Notes: generated by a model from the letters alone, not told the origin. Shown: positions 44,836 to 52,997, counted from the stretch's first letter. The stretch: 64,000 bases of DNA from CAYLJJ01 sp964384025 (GCA_964384025.1 CAYLJJ010000016.1:1-64000), one strand, 5' to 3'. Numbers and translations are program-made.

Positions 44836-46542
44836 ATGCGAATGAGCAGACTGCACGCGCCCACTCTCAAGCAGGTGCCCAGGGATGCTGATGTCGTCAG
44901 TCATCAACTCTTAGTGCGCGCAGGCTTTATCCGAAAGCTGGCTGCAGGGCTCTATGACTTTCTGCCCCTGGCTCAAAGGGTCCTCCGCAAAATCTCCCAA
45001 ATCGTTCGGGAGGAGATGGACAGGGCGGGGGCTCAAGAGATCTTGATGCCGATGGTGCAGCCCGCAGAGATCTGGTCTGAGTCTGGGCGTTGGGAACAGT
45101 ATGGCCCTGAGTTGATGCGGATGAAGGATCGAAAAGGTGGAGAGTTCTGCCTGGGTCCTACGCATGAGGAGGTGATCACCGATCTTGTACGCCGGGATGT
45201 GCGTTCTTGGCGTGCGTTGCCTCTAAACCTTTATCAGATCCAGGCCAAGTTCAGAGATGAGATCCGTCCCCGTTTTGGTTTGATGAGAGGGCGGGAGTTC
45301 ATCATGAAGGACGCCTACTCCTTCGATCTGGATTCGGTCAGCGCGGATCGCTCCTATGACGCGATGTTCGCGGCCTATGAGCGTATTTTTCAGCGCTGTG
45401 GCCTCGCCTTTCGTCCAGTTGAGGCAGACACGGGGGCGATGGGAGGCTCTCGTTCGCATGAGTTCCAGGTCCTGGCTGAGACGGGCGAGGATGCTTTGGT
45501 CGCCTGCTCATCCTGTCGCTTCGCGGCCAATGTAGAGCAGGCGGAGTGTCTCGCTACTGCGGCTTCCGAGATACAGAGAGAGAGCCCCCCCTTAGAGGTC
45601 GTAAATACTCCTGGGTTGGGAGGCATTGAGGCGGTCAGTCGCTTCCTCAAGCGCGGTCTAAAGTGCTTCATCAAGACCCTCATCGTTGAGGTTGGTGGTC
45701 GCCCCTACTGCCTCCTCCTCCGTGGAGATCATGAACTCAATGAGCTGAAGCTTCGCAAGCTTCTGGGTGCTCAAGAATCAAGGCTCGCTGATGAAACTCA
45801 AGTACGAAAGATCACAGGAGCGCTTGTAGGCTTCGCGGGTCCGGTGGGCCTTAAGGGCTTGGAGATCATCGCAGATCAGGCGCTCAAGGGGATCCGTGAT
45901 GGGATAACAGGAGCCAATCAGACCGACAAACACCTCCTTCATGTTGATCTGGGACGAGACTTTCAGGTCTCACGCTTCGCAGATCTGCGGATGGTTAAAG
46001 GAGGAGACCCTTGCCCTCGCTGTGGCGCTGAGCTGCGCAGCTTTCGAGGGATTGAAGTGGGGCATGTTTTCTTCTTGGGGACCAAATACAGCGAGTCGAT
46101 GAGCTGTAACTACCTAGATGAGGGAGGGCGAGAGCGGCCAATGGTGATGGGCTGCTATGGCATCGGCATCAGCCGCACTATGGCGGCGGCGGTGGAGCAG
46201 AACCATGACAAGTTTGGGATCGCGTGGCCCAAAGCGATCGCCCCCTATCAGGTTACGATCCTCCCTCTTCAGATGAATAAAGCCCCTGTGGTTGAAGCGG
46301 GAGAGGAGATCTATAAGCAACTCCAAGAGGCAGGCCTAGAGGTTGTGCTTGATGACCGCCGAGAGAGCGCAGGCTCTAAGTTTAAGGACGCTGAGCTGAT
46401 CGGCTTCCCGGTGATCATCGCCATCGGCTCCCGAGGTCTCCAGAAGCAGATGGTTGAGATCAAGCCGAGACAGGGCGGCAAGAAGCAAGAGGTCCCCCTG
46501 GCTGAGGTCAATGCTTATGTGCTGGAACTCTTGGCAGGATGA
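44836..46542 (+). CDS. proS: Prolyl-tRNA synthetase
   Basis: Class II synthetase charging tRNA-Pro. About 568 residues, the long bacterial form with a YbaK-type editing insert (KTLIVEVGGRPYCLLLRGDH region, ~275-390). Motifs: motif 1 near ILMPMVQPAEIW, motif 2 with CLGPTHEE and RPRFGLMRGREFIMKDAYSF, motif 3 MGCYGIGISRTM. An anticodon-binding domain follows (APYQVTILPLQMN). ATG 44836 has GAGG six bases upstream and starts with RMSRLHAPTLKQVP, normal for the family; ATG 44794 is a possible extension. It overlaps rlmB by an ATGA junction. Confidence 0.96.
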   Translation: MRMSRLHAPTLKQVPRDADVVSHQLLVRAGFIRKLAAGLYDFLPLAQRVLRKISQIVREEMDRAGAQEILMPMVQPAEIWSESGRWEQYGPELMRMKDRKGGEFCLGPTHEEVITDLVRRDVRSWRALPLNLYQIQAKFRDEIRPRFGLMRGREFIMKDAYSFDLDSVSADRSYDAMFAAYERIFQRCGLAFRPVEADTGAMGGSRSHEFQVLAETGEDALVACSSCRFAANVEQAECLATAASEIQRESPPLEVVNTPGLGGIEAVSRFLKRGLKCFIKTLIVEVGGRPYCLLLRGDHELNELKLRKLLGAQESRLADETQVRKITGALVGFAGPVGLKGLEIIADQALKGIRDGITGANQTDKHLLHVDLGRDFQVSRFADLRMVKGGDPCPRCGAELRSFRGIEVGHVFFLGTKYSESMSCNYLDEGGRERPMVMGCYGIGISRTMAAAVEQNHDKFGIAWPKAIAPYQVTILPLQMNKAPVVEAGEEIYKQLQEAGLEVVLDDRRESAGSKFKDAELIGFPVIIAIGSRGLQKQMVEIKPRQGGKKQEVPLAEVNAYVLELLAG

Positions 46543-47270
46543 AGGAGCAGCTCCCCATCCCAGGCGTGCGGGCGGTAGAGGCCCTCCTCGAGCACGCCCC
46601 TGAGCGCATCCAGAGGATCATCTATCGAGGGCGGCTGGCAGGAGCCCGTGCGCGACTCCTGCGCCGAGCCAAAGATCTAGGGATTCGCTGTGAGGAGGGA
46701 GATCCCAACGCCTACACTAAGGAGCGCAGCCAGGGAATAATCGCCCTGGCTCGATCCGCAGAGTATCTCCCCTGGAGCCAACTCCTAGAGCTTCAGCAGG
46801 AGGGCAGCCTCCTCCTGGCTCTAGATCAAGTGACCGATCCTCAAAATATGGGTGCGATCCTGCGCAGCGCCGAGGCCCTCGGCGCCGCTGGGCTTCTGAT
46901 CACCAAAGATCGTTGTGCGCGCTTGGGTCCTGCGGTCACCAGAAGCTCAGCGGGGGCCAGCGAGCTGCTCCCGGTGGCGATGGAGATCAACTTGGCTCGC
47001 GCCTTGAGTCAGGCTCGGGAGGCGGGTTTTCAGATCCTGGGAGCGGATATGAAGGGCCAAGCGCCCTGGTCTTTGGATTGGCGCCGCCCTACAGTCCTGG
47101 TTATTGGAGCTGAGGGTCAAGGGCTCAGACGCTTGAGCAGGGCCGCCTGTGACCAGCTCGTAAGCGTGCCTCTTAAGGGGCGAACCGCCAGCCTCAACGC
47201 CTCAGCGGCAGCAGCGATTCTAATCTATGAAGCGCGGCGTGCGCTGGAGATCTCTGGAGCAAGGCCCTGA
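46539..47270 (+). CDS. rlmB: 23S rRNA (guanosine-2'-O-)-methyltransferase RlmB-like
   Basis: SPOUT-class TrmH-family ribose methyltransferase. Residues ~6-75 form the small substrate-binding domain (GVRAVEALLEHAPERIQRII). The SPOUT domain has LDQVTDPQNMGAILRSAEA (motif 1, ~95-113), VIGAEGQGLRRL (motif 2) and VPLKGRTASLNASAAAAIL (motif 3). Length and layout fit RlmB, which modifies G2251; another TrmH-family tRNA or rRNA target cannot be excluded. Its start overlaps the proS stop (ATGA). Confidence 0.85.
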   Translation: MKEQLPIPGVRAVEALLEHAPERIQRIIYRGRLAGARARLLRRAKDLGIRCEEGDPNAYTKERSQGIIALARSAEYLPWSQLLELQQEGSLLLALDQVTDPQNMGAILRSAEALGAAGLLITKDRCARLGPAVTRSSAGASELLPVAMEINLARALSQAREAGFQILGADMKGQAPWSLDWRRPTVLVIGAEGQGLRRLSRAACDQLVSVPLKGRTASLNASAAAAILIYEARRALEISGARP

Positions 47271-47306
47271 TCTCTCAGGCTGGGAGTAAAAATAAAGAGA
47301 AAGCCC

Positions 47307-47335
47307 TTGACCCCCAGCCCCAGCTACCCTATAAC
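47307..47335 (+). promoter_or_regulatory. Promoter candidate P1 of the tRNA-tuf operon
   Basis: TTGACC (47307-47312), a 17-base spacer and TATAAC (47330-47335). It gives a ~100-base leader before tRNA-Thr that includes a CCCTC/GAGGG hairpin between a T-run and an A-run (47361-47393). Confidence 0.6.
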
Positions 47336-47395
47336 CCGCCGCGCTCTGGTGAAGCAGGTTTTTTTTACCCTCTGAGAGGGGGAACAAAAAAAGAC

Positions 47396-47425
47396 TTGCC
47401 CCGCGAAAGTTCTTTCTGTTAGTGT
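47396..47425 (+). promoter_or_regulatory. Promoter candidate P2 of the tRNA-tuf operon
   Basis: TTGCCC (47396-47401), an 18-base spacer and TAGTGT (47420-47425), followed by a GC-rich discriminator (TTCGCGCCCG). Its predicted start is only about 8 bases before the mature tRNA end, as in many stable-RNA promoters, but the hexamer matches are weak. Confidence 0.3.
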
Positions 47426-47439
47426 TCGCGCCCGTTTAA

Positions 47440-47512
47440 GCTGGCGTAGCTCAATCGGTAGAGCAGCTGATTTGTAATCAGCAGGTTGCGGGTTCAAGTC
47501 CCATCGCCAGCT
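47440..47512 (+). tRNA. tRNA-Thr (anticodon TGT)
   Basis: 73 bases; full cloverleaf with acceptor GCTGGCG/CGCCAGC, anticodon loop TTTGTAA and T-loop GGTTCAAGTCC. The 3' CCA is not encoded. Discriminator base T. First of the Thr-Tyr-Gly-Thr-tuf order also found in enterobacteria. Confidence 0.97.
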
Positions 47513-47551
47513 CAACATCCGTAAGGGTGAAGAAATATTAGGGGCTCTTTT

Positions 47552-47633
<82 letters not shown>

Positions 47634-47662
47634 CAAGCCCAGTTCATCCTTCCGGGCCATAT

Positions 47663-47735
47663 GCGGGAGTAGCTCAGTTGGTAGAGCGTCAGCCTTCCAA
47701 GCTGAATGTCGCGGGTTCGACCCCCGTCTCCCGCT
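47663..47735 (+). tRNA. tRNA-Gly (anticodon TCC)
   Basis: 73 bases, acceptor GCGGGAG/CTCCCGC, anticodon loop CTTCCAA and discriminator T. CCA is not encoded. A run of nine Ts begins two bases after its end. Confidence 0.97.
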
Positions 47736-47771
47736 CTTTTTTTTTGCTGATCGCCGGTACAGATCGGCGAT
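47736..47771 (+). other. T-run and hairpin between tRNA-Gly and tRNA-Thr
   Basis: Nine Ts (47737-47745) directly follow the tRNA-Gly acceptor stem. They are followed by a perfect 7-bp stem ATCGCCG/CGGCGAT (47750-47756, 47765-47771). The tRNA stem plus T-run could cause partial termination before tuf; the hairpin could be a processing site. Confidence 0.35.
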
Positions 47772-47774
47772 AAC

Positions 47775-47847
47775 GCCGGCGTAGCTCAGGAGGTAGAGCA
47801 CGTCCTTGGTAAGGACGGGGTCACCGGTTCAAATCCGGTCGTCGGCT
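47775..47847 (+). tRNA. tRNA-Thr (anticodon GGT)
   Basis: 73 bases, acceptor GCCGGCG/CGTCGGC with one G-T pair, anticodon loop TTGGTAA and discriminator T. CCA is not encoded. It ends 64 bases before the tuf start and must be cut from the tuf mRNA. Confidence 0.97.
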
Positions 47848-47911
47848 CTCAATGATAAAAGCAAGTGAAGTGCTGCTCAGCAGCAGATAGCCCAGCTCAG
47901 GAGATGAGGTT

Positions 47912-49096
47912 ATGGCCAAGGAAACCTTCGTAAGGACCAAGCCCCACGTAAACGTAGGCACGATCGGGCACGTTGATCACGGCAAGACCACCCTTACTGC
48001 AGCCATCACCAAGGTCCTAGCAGTAAAAGGCTTTGCTGAGTTTACCAGCTTCGACGAGATCGACAACGCTCCTGAAGAGCGTGAGCGTGGGATTACGATC
48101 GCCACCGCTCACGTCGAATATGAGACCGATAACCGTCACTATGCTCACGTCGATTGTCCTGGGCACGCCGACTATATCAAGAACATGATCACCGGCGCAG
48201 CCCAGATGGACGGCGCTATCCTCGTAGTCTCCGCCGCTGACGGTCCTATGCCTCAGACCAAGGAGCACATCCTCTTGGCGCGTCAGGTGAACGTGCCTGC
48301 CATCGTCGTCTTCCTGAACAAGGCAGATATGGTGGATGATGAGGAACTCTTGGAGTTGGTGGAGATGGAGGTTCGTGAGGAACTCGATAACTATGAGTTC
48401 CCCGGAGATGATCTGCCCGTGATCATCGGCTCTGCCCTACATGCCCTCGAGGGTAAGCCTGAAGCTGAGGAGAAGATCTTGGAGCTGATGGAGGCTGTAG
48501 ATAACTACATCCCCCAGCCTGAGCGCGCCATTGATCGTCCCTTCTTGATGCCTGTAGAGGATGTATTCTCTATCTCTGGTCGCGGCACCGTCGCTACTGG
48601 TCGTATTGAGCGCGGCATCGTCAAGGTGGGTGAAGCTGTAGAGATCGTCGGTGTTCGTGAAACGCGCAAGACTGTCTGTACTGGCGTCGAGATGTTCCGC
48701 AAGCTCCTGGATGAGGGCCGCGCAGGCGACAATGTTGGCTGCTTGCTGCGTGGCATCAAGCGTACGGATGTTGAGCGTGGCCAGGTTTTGGCGGCTCCCA
48801 AGTCGATCACACCTCACACCAAGTTTGAGGCTGAGATTTACGTCTTGAAGAAGGATGAGGGTGGTCGTCACACTCCCTTCTTCAACGGCTATCGTCCCCA
48901 GTTCTACTTCCGCACCACGGATGTAACCGGTGATATCGCTCTCCCTGAGGGTCGTGAGATGTGCATGCCTGGTGACAACATCACCATCCAAGCCAATCTC
49001 ATCACCCCCATCGCCATGGATGAGCAGCTGCGTTTTGCTATCCGTGAGGGTGGCCGCACTGTGGGCTCTGGCGTCGTCGCTAAGATCGTCGAGTAG
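47912..49096 (+). CDS. tuf: Elongation factor Tu
   Basis: GTPase that brings aminoacyl-tRNA to the ribosome. 394 residues, the normal length. GTP-binding motifs: GHVDHGKT (19-26), RGITI in switch I, DCPGHADY in switch II, NKADM (G4) and SALHALEG (G5, where SAL is usual). Domains 2 and 3 are complete, ending GRTVGSGVVAKIVE. Ribosome site AGGAGATGAGG precedes the ATG. The tRNA-tufB type location suggests a second tuf copy may follow fusA outside the window. Confidence 0.98.
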   Translation: MAKETFVRTKPHVNVGTIGHVDHGKTTLTAAITKVLAVKGFAEFTSFDEIDNAPEERERGITIATAHVEYETDNRHYAHVDCPGHADYIKNMITGAAQMDGAILVVSAADGPMPQTKEHILLARQVNVPAIVVFLNKADMVDDEELLELVEMEVREELDNYEFPGDDLPVIIGSALHALEGKPEAEEKILELMEAVDNYIPQPERAIDRPFLMPVEDVFSISGRGTVATGRIERGIVKVGEAVEIVGVRETRKTVCTGVEMFRKLLDEGRAGDNVGCLLRGIKRTDVERGQVLAAPKSITPHTKFEAEIYVLKKDEGGRHTPFFNGYRPQFYFRTTDVTGDIALPEGREMCMPGDNITIQANLITPIAMDEQLRFAIREGGRTVGSGVVAKIVE

Positions 49097-49100
49097 AATG

Positions 49101-49152
49101 TTTCAGCCTCTTTGGCTGAAAGGATGAGGTCTGGGTTTGGAGCCCAGACCTC
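49101..49152 (+). other. Two stem-loops between tuf and rpmG
   Basis: Stem 1: TTTCAGCC (49101-49108) with GGCTGAAA (49114-49121). Stem 2: GAGGTCTGGG (49126-49135) with CCCAGACCTC (49143-49152), ten perfect pairs. Neither has a T-run, so processing or mRNA-end stabilisation is more likely than termination; both lie in the 72-base tuf-rpmG gap. Confidence 0.6.
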
Positions 49153-49168
49153 TCGCGTTGGTGAGAGG

Positions 49169-49327
49169 ATGCCAAGCCGCAACACACGTAGAAAAGCTCG
49201 CCTTGAGTGTCTGGAGTGTGGGCGGCGAAACTACAGGGTGAGCAAGCGCCGAGGGAGTGAGATCTTAATCCTTCGGAAGTTCTGCCCTGGTTGTAATCGT
49301 CATACCGAGCATCGAGAAGGAAAATAG
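49169..49327 (+). CDS. rpmG: 50S ribosomal protein L33
   Basis: 52 residues from ATG 49169 (GAGAGG just upstream); an in-frame ATG at 49112 adds a non-homologous 19-residue lead and is rejected. It has the two zinc-binding Cys pairs CLEC and CPGC, so it is the zinc-containing form, and the usual RNTRRKARLEC and KFCPGCNRHTEHRE. It lies between tuf and tRNA-Trp-secE, a common bacterial order. Confidence 0.95.
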   Translation: MPSRNTRRKARLECLECGRRNYRVSKRRGSEILILRKFCPGCNRHTEHREGK

Positions 49328-49353
49328 TCGATCGGGTGAAGAAGATCTGATAA

Positions 49354-49461
49354 CTTTCACCGAGTTTATAGGCCCGTAGCACAGCTGGTAGTGCATCGGA
49401 CTCCAAATCCGGGGGTCGGGGGTTCGAGTCCCTCCGGGCCTGCTTATCTATTCGGTGAAAG
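49354..49461 (+). repeat. Perfect inverted repeat enclosing tRNA-Trp
   Basis: CTTTCACCGA (49354-49363) and TCGGTGAAAG (49452-49461) are exact reverse complements on either side of the tRNA-Trp gene, 6 bases before and 9 bases after it. In the rpmG-secE transcript they would form a 10-bp helix with the tRNA in its loop, like the processing stems around rRNA. Confidence 0.7.
49370..49442 (+). tRNA. tRNA-Trp (anticodon CCA)
   Basis: 73 bases, acceptor AGGCCCG/CGGGCCT, anticodon loop CTCCAAA and discriminator G, the Trp identity base. CCA is not encoded. Located between rpmG and secE. Confidence 0.97.
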
Positions 49462-49500
49462 CCTCTCGATCTACTCATCCTTCTCAACGGGGATAGCTGC

Positions 49501-49884
49501 ATGGATGCAAGCAAGCGATTGGTCAACCTCTTTTATGCAGGGGCGACCATCCTCTCTTGGATGATCTTTTCAAAAACCTACAGCCTGATCTTTTCAGTCG
49601 TGGGTGCTCGAGATGTCCCTCTTCTGGGCAAAGAGTTTACTTTTAGTACCCTCCTCGCGGCTTTAACAGCCTTCGGCCTCTTTCTTTGGGCTTGGCGACA
49701 CCACGAGTATCGTAAGTTCAGCTATGAGGTTTCTGAAGAGCTGGTCAAAGTCAGCTGGCCTGACTGGGACGAGACCAAAGGTCACACCAAAGTCACCATC
49801 TGGGTGACCATAATCATCTCCCTCATCCTCTGGATCTTCGACCAGGTCTTTGGGAATCTGACGGATCTCCTCCTGGGATTCTGA
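49501..49884 (+). CDS. secE: Preprotein translocase subunit SecE
   Basis: Inner-membrane subunit that clamps SecY in the Sec channel. 127 residues with three hydrophobic helices (~10-30, ~45-65 and ~100-122), the longer proteobacterial form. The conserved cytoplasmic amphipathic region YEVSEELVKVSWPDWDETKG precedes the last helix. It sits between tRNA-Trp and nusG as usual. Confidence 0.95.
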   Translation: MDASKRLVNLFYAGATILSWMIFSKTYSLIFSVVGARDVPLLGKEFTFSTLLAALTAFGLFLWAWRHHEYRKFSYEVSEELVKVSWPDWDETKGHTKVTIWVTIIISLILWIFDQVFGNLTDLLLGF

Positions 49885-49922
49885 AGCCCCTTCCTCCCCT
49901 TTTCCCTAGATCGGAGAAAACC

Positions 49923-50456
49923 ATGGATCATAAGTGGTACGTCGTTCACACCTACTCCGGTTATGAGAATAGAGTGGAGTCAACCCTTTGGGAGCGAATT
50001 CGGCAGAATGGAGCAGAGGAGCTCTTTTCGGAGATCCTCGTTCCTAGAGAGTCGGATGAAGCCAAAGGAGATCGAAGAGGACCCGGTCGTAAGTTTTTCC
50101 CTGGTTATATCTTCGTCAAGATGCAGCTCAACAAAGAGACTTGGCATATTGTCAAAGATACACCCAGGGTATCCGGCTTCATTGGAGGGGGACATGAGCT
50201 TGGCTCCGTTCGCCCTGTCCCTGAAGCGGAGGTCCTGCGCATTACAAAACAGATGGAGCTTGGTCCCGCTCGTCCTGAGCCGCGAGAGCGCTTTGAGGAG
50301 GGGGAGACGGTTCGAGTCACTGACGGACCCTTCGCCAACTTCAATGGCACCGTGGCTGAGATAAACCAGGACAAGGCGAAGTTGCGGGTACTGGTCAGTA
50401 TTTTTGGCCGATCAACTCCAGTTGAGCTGGATTTTTCCCAGGTCGAGAAGGCTTGA
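49923..50456 (+). CDS. nusG: Transcription termination/antitermination factor NusG
   Basis: 177 residues. The NGN domain begins WYVVHTYSGYENRVE and contains the FPGYIFVKM and PRVSGFIGG strands. The C-terminal KOW domain has VRVTDGPFANFNGTVAEIN. It binds RNA polymerase and links it to Rho, NusE or the ribosome. GGAG lies 7 bases before the ATG. Confidence 0.97.
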   Translation: MDHKWYVVHTYSGYENRVESTLWERIRQNGAEELFSEILVPRESDEAKGDRRGPGRKFFPGYIFVKMQLNKETWHIVKDTPRVSGFIGGGHELGSVRPVPEAEVLRITKQMELGPARPEPRERFEEGETVRVTDGPFANFNGTVAEINQDKAKLRVLVSIFGRSTPVELDFSQVEKA

Positions 50457-50492
50457 AAGATCTCGAGTGGGTGTATCTGAGGAGATTATTCG

Positions 50493-50918
50493 ATGGCCAA
50501 GAAGGTAACAGGCTACGTCAAACTGCAAGTCCCTGGTGGAAAAGCCAATCCAGCGCCTCCCGTAGGTCCAGCCTTGGGTCAACATGGCGTCAACATCATG
50601 CAGTTTGTAAAGGAGTTCAACGCGCGTACGGCTGAGGACGTAGGGACCATCATCCCTGTGGTGATCACCATCTACGCCGACCGCTCCTTCAGCTTCATCA
50701 CCAAAACCCCTCCAGCTGCAGTCTTGCTTATGCAGGCGGCCGGAGTCCCTAAAGGCTCTGGTGAGCCCAACAAGAATAAAGTGGGTTCGGTGACAACGGA
50801 GCAGGTGAGAGAGATCGCTGAGAAAAAGCTCGTCGATTTGAACACAGACAGCGTGGACTCAGCTTACAACACCATCGCGGGCACTGCTCGCTCTATGGGA
50901 CTCTTGATCCAAGACTGA
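50493..50918 (+). CDS. rplK: 50S ribosomal protein L11
   Basis: 141 residues. The N-terminal domain has VKLQVPGGKANPAPPVGPALGQHG; the RNA-binding C-terminal domain ends with DSVDSAYNTIAGTARSMG. Part of the GTPase-associated centre. AGGAG precedes the ATG, 36 bases after nusG. Confidence 0.98.
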   Translation: MAKKVTGYVKLQVPGGKANPAPPVGPALGQHGVNIMQFVKEFNARTAEDVGTIIPVVITIYADRSFSFITKTPPAAVLLMQAAGVPKGSGEPNKNKVGSVTTEQVREIAEKKLVDLNTDSVDSAYNTIAGTARSMGLLIQD

Positions 50919-50984
50919 GGTTCTTTTTGCCGGGAGCGCTGACGGAGCGCGTAGACCGGAAACACGCAGACTAAGGAGAGGCAG

Positions 50985-51695
50985 ATGCCAAGGCGTGGTA
51001 AAAATTACCGTCGGATGATGCAACAGGTTGATCGAACTCAGGAGTATGAGGGCGATTTCGCCATCGAGATGCTCAAGAAGGTGAGCTTCGCTCGCTTCGA
51101 TGAAACTGTTGAGGTGGCTGTTAACCTGGGGGTCAACCCTCGCCACGCGGATCAGATGGTTCGCAGCGCTGTGGTTCTCCCTCATGGCCTGGGTAAATCT
51201 GTAACTGTCATCGTCTTCGCTAAGGGAGATAAGGCCAAAGAGGCTGAAGCTGCCGGTGCAGATTATGTGGGTGGTGACGATCTCATCAGGCGCATCCGGG
51301 ATGATGGTTGGTTGGGCTTTGATAAGGCGATCGCCACTCCTGATATGATGGGCCTGGTAGGGCGCATCGGACGGATCCTTGGTCCTCGTGGCCTGATGCC
51401 CAACCCTAAGGTGGGTACGGTGACCTTTAACGTCACTCAGGCTATCAAAGAGATGAAGGCAGGACGCGTAGAATTTCGTGTAGATAAGGCTGGAATCGTC
51501 CACGCTCCGATTGGAAAGCTTTCCTTTGGAACGAACGCTCTGGTTGAGAATCTACACGCCCTCATTGAGATTCTCCTGCGTTTGCGTCCAGCAAGCGCTA
51601 AGGGAGTCTATATGAAAAATGTCACGGTCTCCAGCACGATGGGGACTGGGCTGCGCTTAGACTGCAGCCTGCTTCAGCAGGCGGTGAAGAAGTAG
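50985..51695 (+). CDS. rplA: 50S ribosomal protein L1
   Basis: 236 residues of the L1 stalk protein: NLGVNPRHADQMVRSAVVLP, KAIATPDMMGLVGRIG, ILGPRGLMPNPKVGTVT and GRVEFRVDKAGIVHAPIG are all typical. AAGGAGAGG precedes the ATG. L1 often represses its own L11-L1 operon; no clear L1-binding mimic was identified in the short nusG-rplK gap. Confidence 0.98.
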   Translation: MPRRGKNYRRMMQQVDRTQEYEGDFAIEMLKKVSFARFDETVEVAVNLGVNPRHADQMVRSAVVLPHGLGKSVTVIVFAKGDKAKEAEAAGADYVGGDDLIRRIRDDGWLGFDKAIATPDMMGLVGRIGRILGPRGLMPNPKVGTVTFNVTQAIKEMKAGRVEFRVDKAGIVHAPIGKLSFGTNALVENLHALIEILLRLRPASAKGVYMKNVTVSSTMGTGLRLDCSLLQQAVKK

Positions 51696-51877
51696 AGGCT
51701 CATCTGAGCCTCAAAATTAAGGCCGACCGGCCAAAGACAGTAGGTGAGTTTTCTTAAAGCCCTCCGGGGCGCCTGCCGAGGCGGGGTCGGGCTGTTCGTC
51801 TGACAGCACCCCGCGGTCGTCGTATGAAGATACGATGAATTTGGGCGGCCATAGAAAAGAGTGAGGAGGTTGATCGT
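51696..51877 (+). promoter_or_regulatory. L10 leader (rplJL autoregulatory RNA)
   Basis: The 182-base gap between rplA and rplJ holds sequence like the L10 leader: CCAAAGACAGTAGGTG (51731-51746), a TCTTAAAGC turn, and CCTGCCGAGG (51773-51782), as in the site where the L10-L12 complex binds and represses translation. It is flanked by helices AGGCTCA/TGAGCCT (51696-51702, 51705-51711), GGCC/GGCC (51721-51732), GCGGGGT/ACCCCGC with an inner GCTGT/ACAGC (51781-51814), and TCGTAT/ATACGA (51819-51834). Confidence 0.75.
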
Positions 51878-52396
51878 TTGAACCGGAACGAGAAATCAGC
51901 GGTCATCGAACGCCTCCGCGGTGCTTTGGCTGACGTGCCTGCCGTGGTCCTCGCCGATTTTCAGGGCTTAACCGTTGAAGAGGTCGATCAGCTACGCAGT
52001 GAGATGCGTAAGGCTGAGGTGACCTATGAAGTGGTCAAGAACACCCTGGCTCGGCAAGCGATCATGGGCACAAGCAAGGATGTGCTCTCTACCCTCTTAA
52101 AGGGCAACACATCCCTGGCCTATCACGCGGAAGATCCGACGGCTCCAGCGAAAGTCCTACGGGAGTTCGCCAAGGACCATGACAAGCTTCAGATCAAGGG
52201 TGGCTGGCTGGATGGCAGCCTCCTTGATTTGGCGGGTGTAGAGCAACTGGCGAAGCTCCCAGGAAAGGATGAGCTGCGCAGCAAGCTGCTCAACCTCTTT
52301 ATGGGTGTGCCCACTCAGTTTGTACGTACCCTCATCGCAGGACCTCAGACCTTCCTTCAGGTCCTTGAGGCGCGCCGTCAAAGTCTAGAAGAGTAA
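51878..52396 (+). CDS. rplJ: 50S ribosomal protein L10
   Basis: 172 residues. The N-terminal RNA-binding domain has VVLADFQGLTVEEVDQLRSE and VVKNTLARQA. The C-terminal helix binds L7/L12 dimers. The start is a rare TTG at 51878, supported by GAGGAGG (51863-51869) eight bases upstream and by the family N-terminus NRNEKSAVIERL. Its own product is the likely ligand of the leader RNA. Confidence 0.97.
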   Translation: MNRNEKSAVIERLRGALADVPAVVLADFQGLTVEEVDQLRSEMRKAEVTYEVVKNTLARQAIMGTSKDVLSTLLKGNTSLAYHAEDPTAPAKVLREFAKDHDKLQIKGGWLDGSLLDLAGVEQLAKLPGKDELRSKLLNLFMGVPTQFVRTLIAGPQTFLQVLEARRQSLEE

Positions 52397-52423
52397 AACT
52401 TACGAACAGCAGGAGCTTTTATC

Positions 52424-52798
52424 ATGAGTGAGATCAACAAAGATCAGGTCATCGATTTTCTTTCCAACCTCACCGTTCTTCAGATCGCTGAGCTGAGCAA
52501 GGAGCTTGAGGGCAAGTGGGGCGTCAGCGCCGCTGCCGCCGTCGCCGCCCCTGTCGCGGGCGCCGAGGCCGCCGCTGTAGAGGTGCAGACTGAGTTTGAT
52601 GTCATCCTCAGCAGCTATGGCGCCAAGAAGATCCAGGTGATCAAGGTGGTCCGTCAGATCACCGGATTGGGTCTCAAGGAGGCCAAGGCCCTCGTTGACA
52701 ACGTCCCCAAGGCTCTCAAGGAAGCCGTCTCTAAGGCTGAGGCTGATGAGGTCCTGGCTAAGATTGAAGAGGTTGGTGGGTCCGTCGAGATCAAGTAG
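52424..52798 (+). CDS. rplL: 50S ribosomal protein L7/L12
   Basis: 124 residues: an N-terminal dimerisation helix pair (VIDFLSNLTVLQIAELSKEL), an Ala-rich hinge (~33-55) and a C-terminal factor-binding domain (EFDVILSSYGAKKIQVIKVV, GLGLKEAKALVDNVPKALKE). AGGAG lies upstream of the ATG. Confidence 0.98.
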   Translation: MSEINKDQVIDFLSNLTVLQIAELSKELEGKWGVSAAAAVAAPVAGAEAAAVEVQTEFDVILSSYGAKKIQVIKVVRQITGLGLKEAKALVDNVPKALKEAVSKAEADEVLAKIEEVGGSVEIK

Positions 52799-52852
52799 GA
52801 CGGATGTCCAAGACTCCGCACAGCATAAGAAAAAGAACTTAGGCGGGGTTTG

Positions 52853-52913
52853 AAGCCGAGTCTTCTTTATGAGGGCTCGGCTTGTTGTGATCGGGCGATG
52901 AAAATGCTCGCCC
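52853..52913 (+). other. Hairpins in the rplL-rpoB gap
   Basis: AAGCCGAG (52853-52860) pairs with CTCGGCTT (52876-52883), and GGGCGA (52893-52898) with TCGCCC (52908-52913). Neither is followed by a T-run. This gap in other bacteria holds an attenuator and an RNase III site that lower rpoB relative to rplL, and these stems are candidates for the same role. Confidence 0.5.
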
Positions 52914-52997
52914 TCTGATTCTTCTTCTCGTCTTGTCCGGGCTCTCATGAGCCTCTGAGACTTCAAATTTAAGGACCTCTGCTTCGAGGGGGCGCTT

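Noticed and set aside
47361..47393. CCCTC/GAGGG hairpin as terminator after rlmB
   Set aside because: The T-run precedes and the A-run follows the stem on both strands, which is the wrong order for intrinsic termination.
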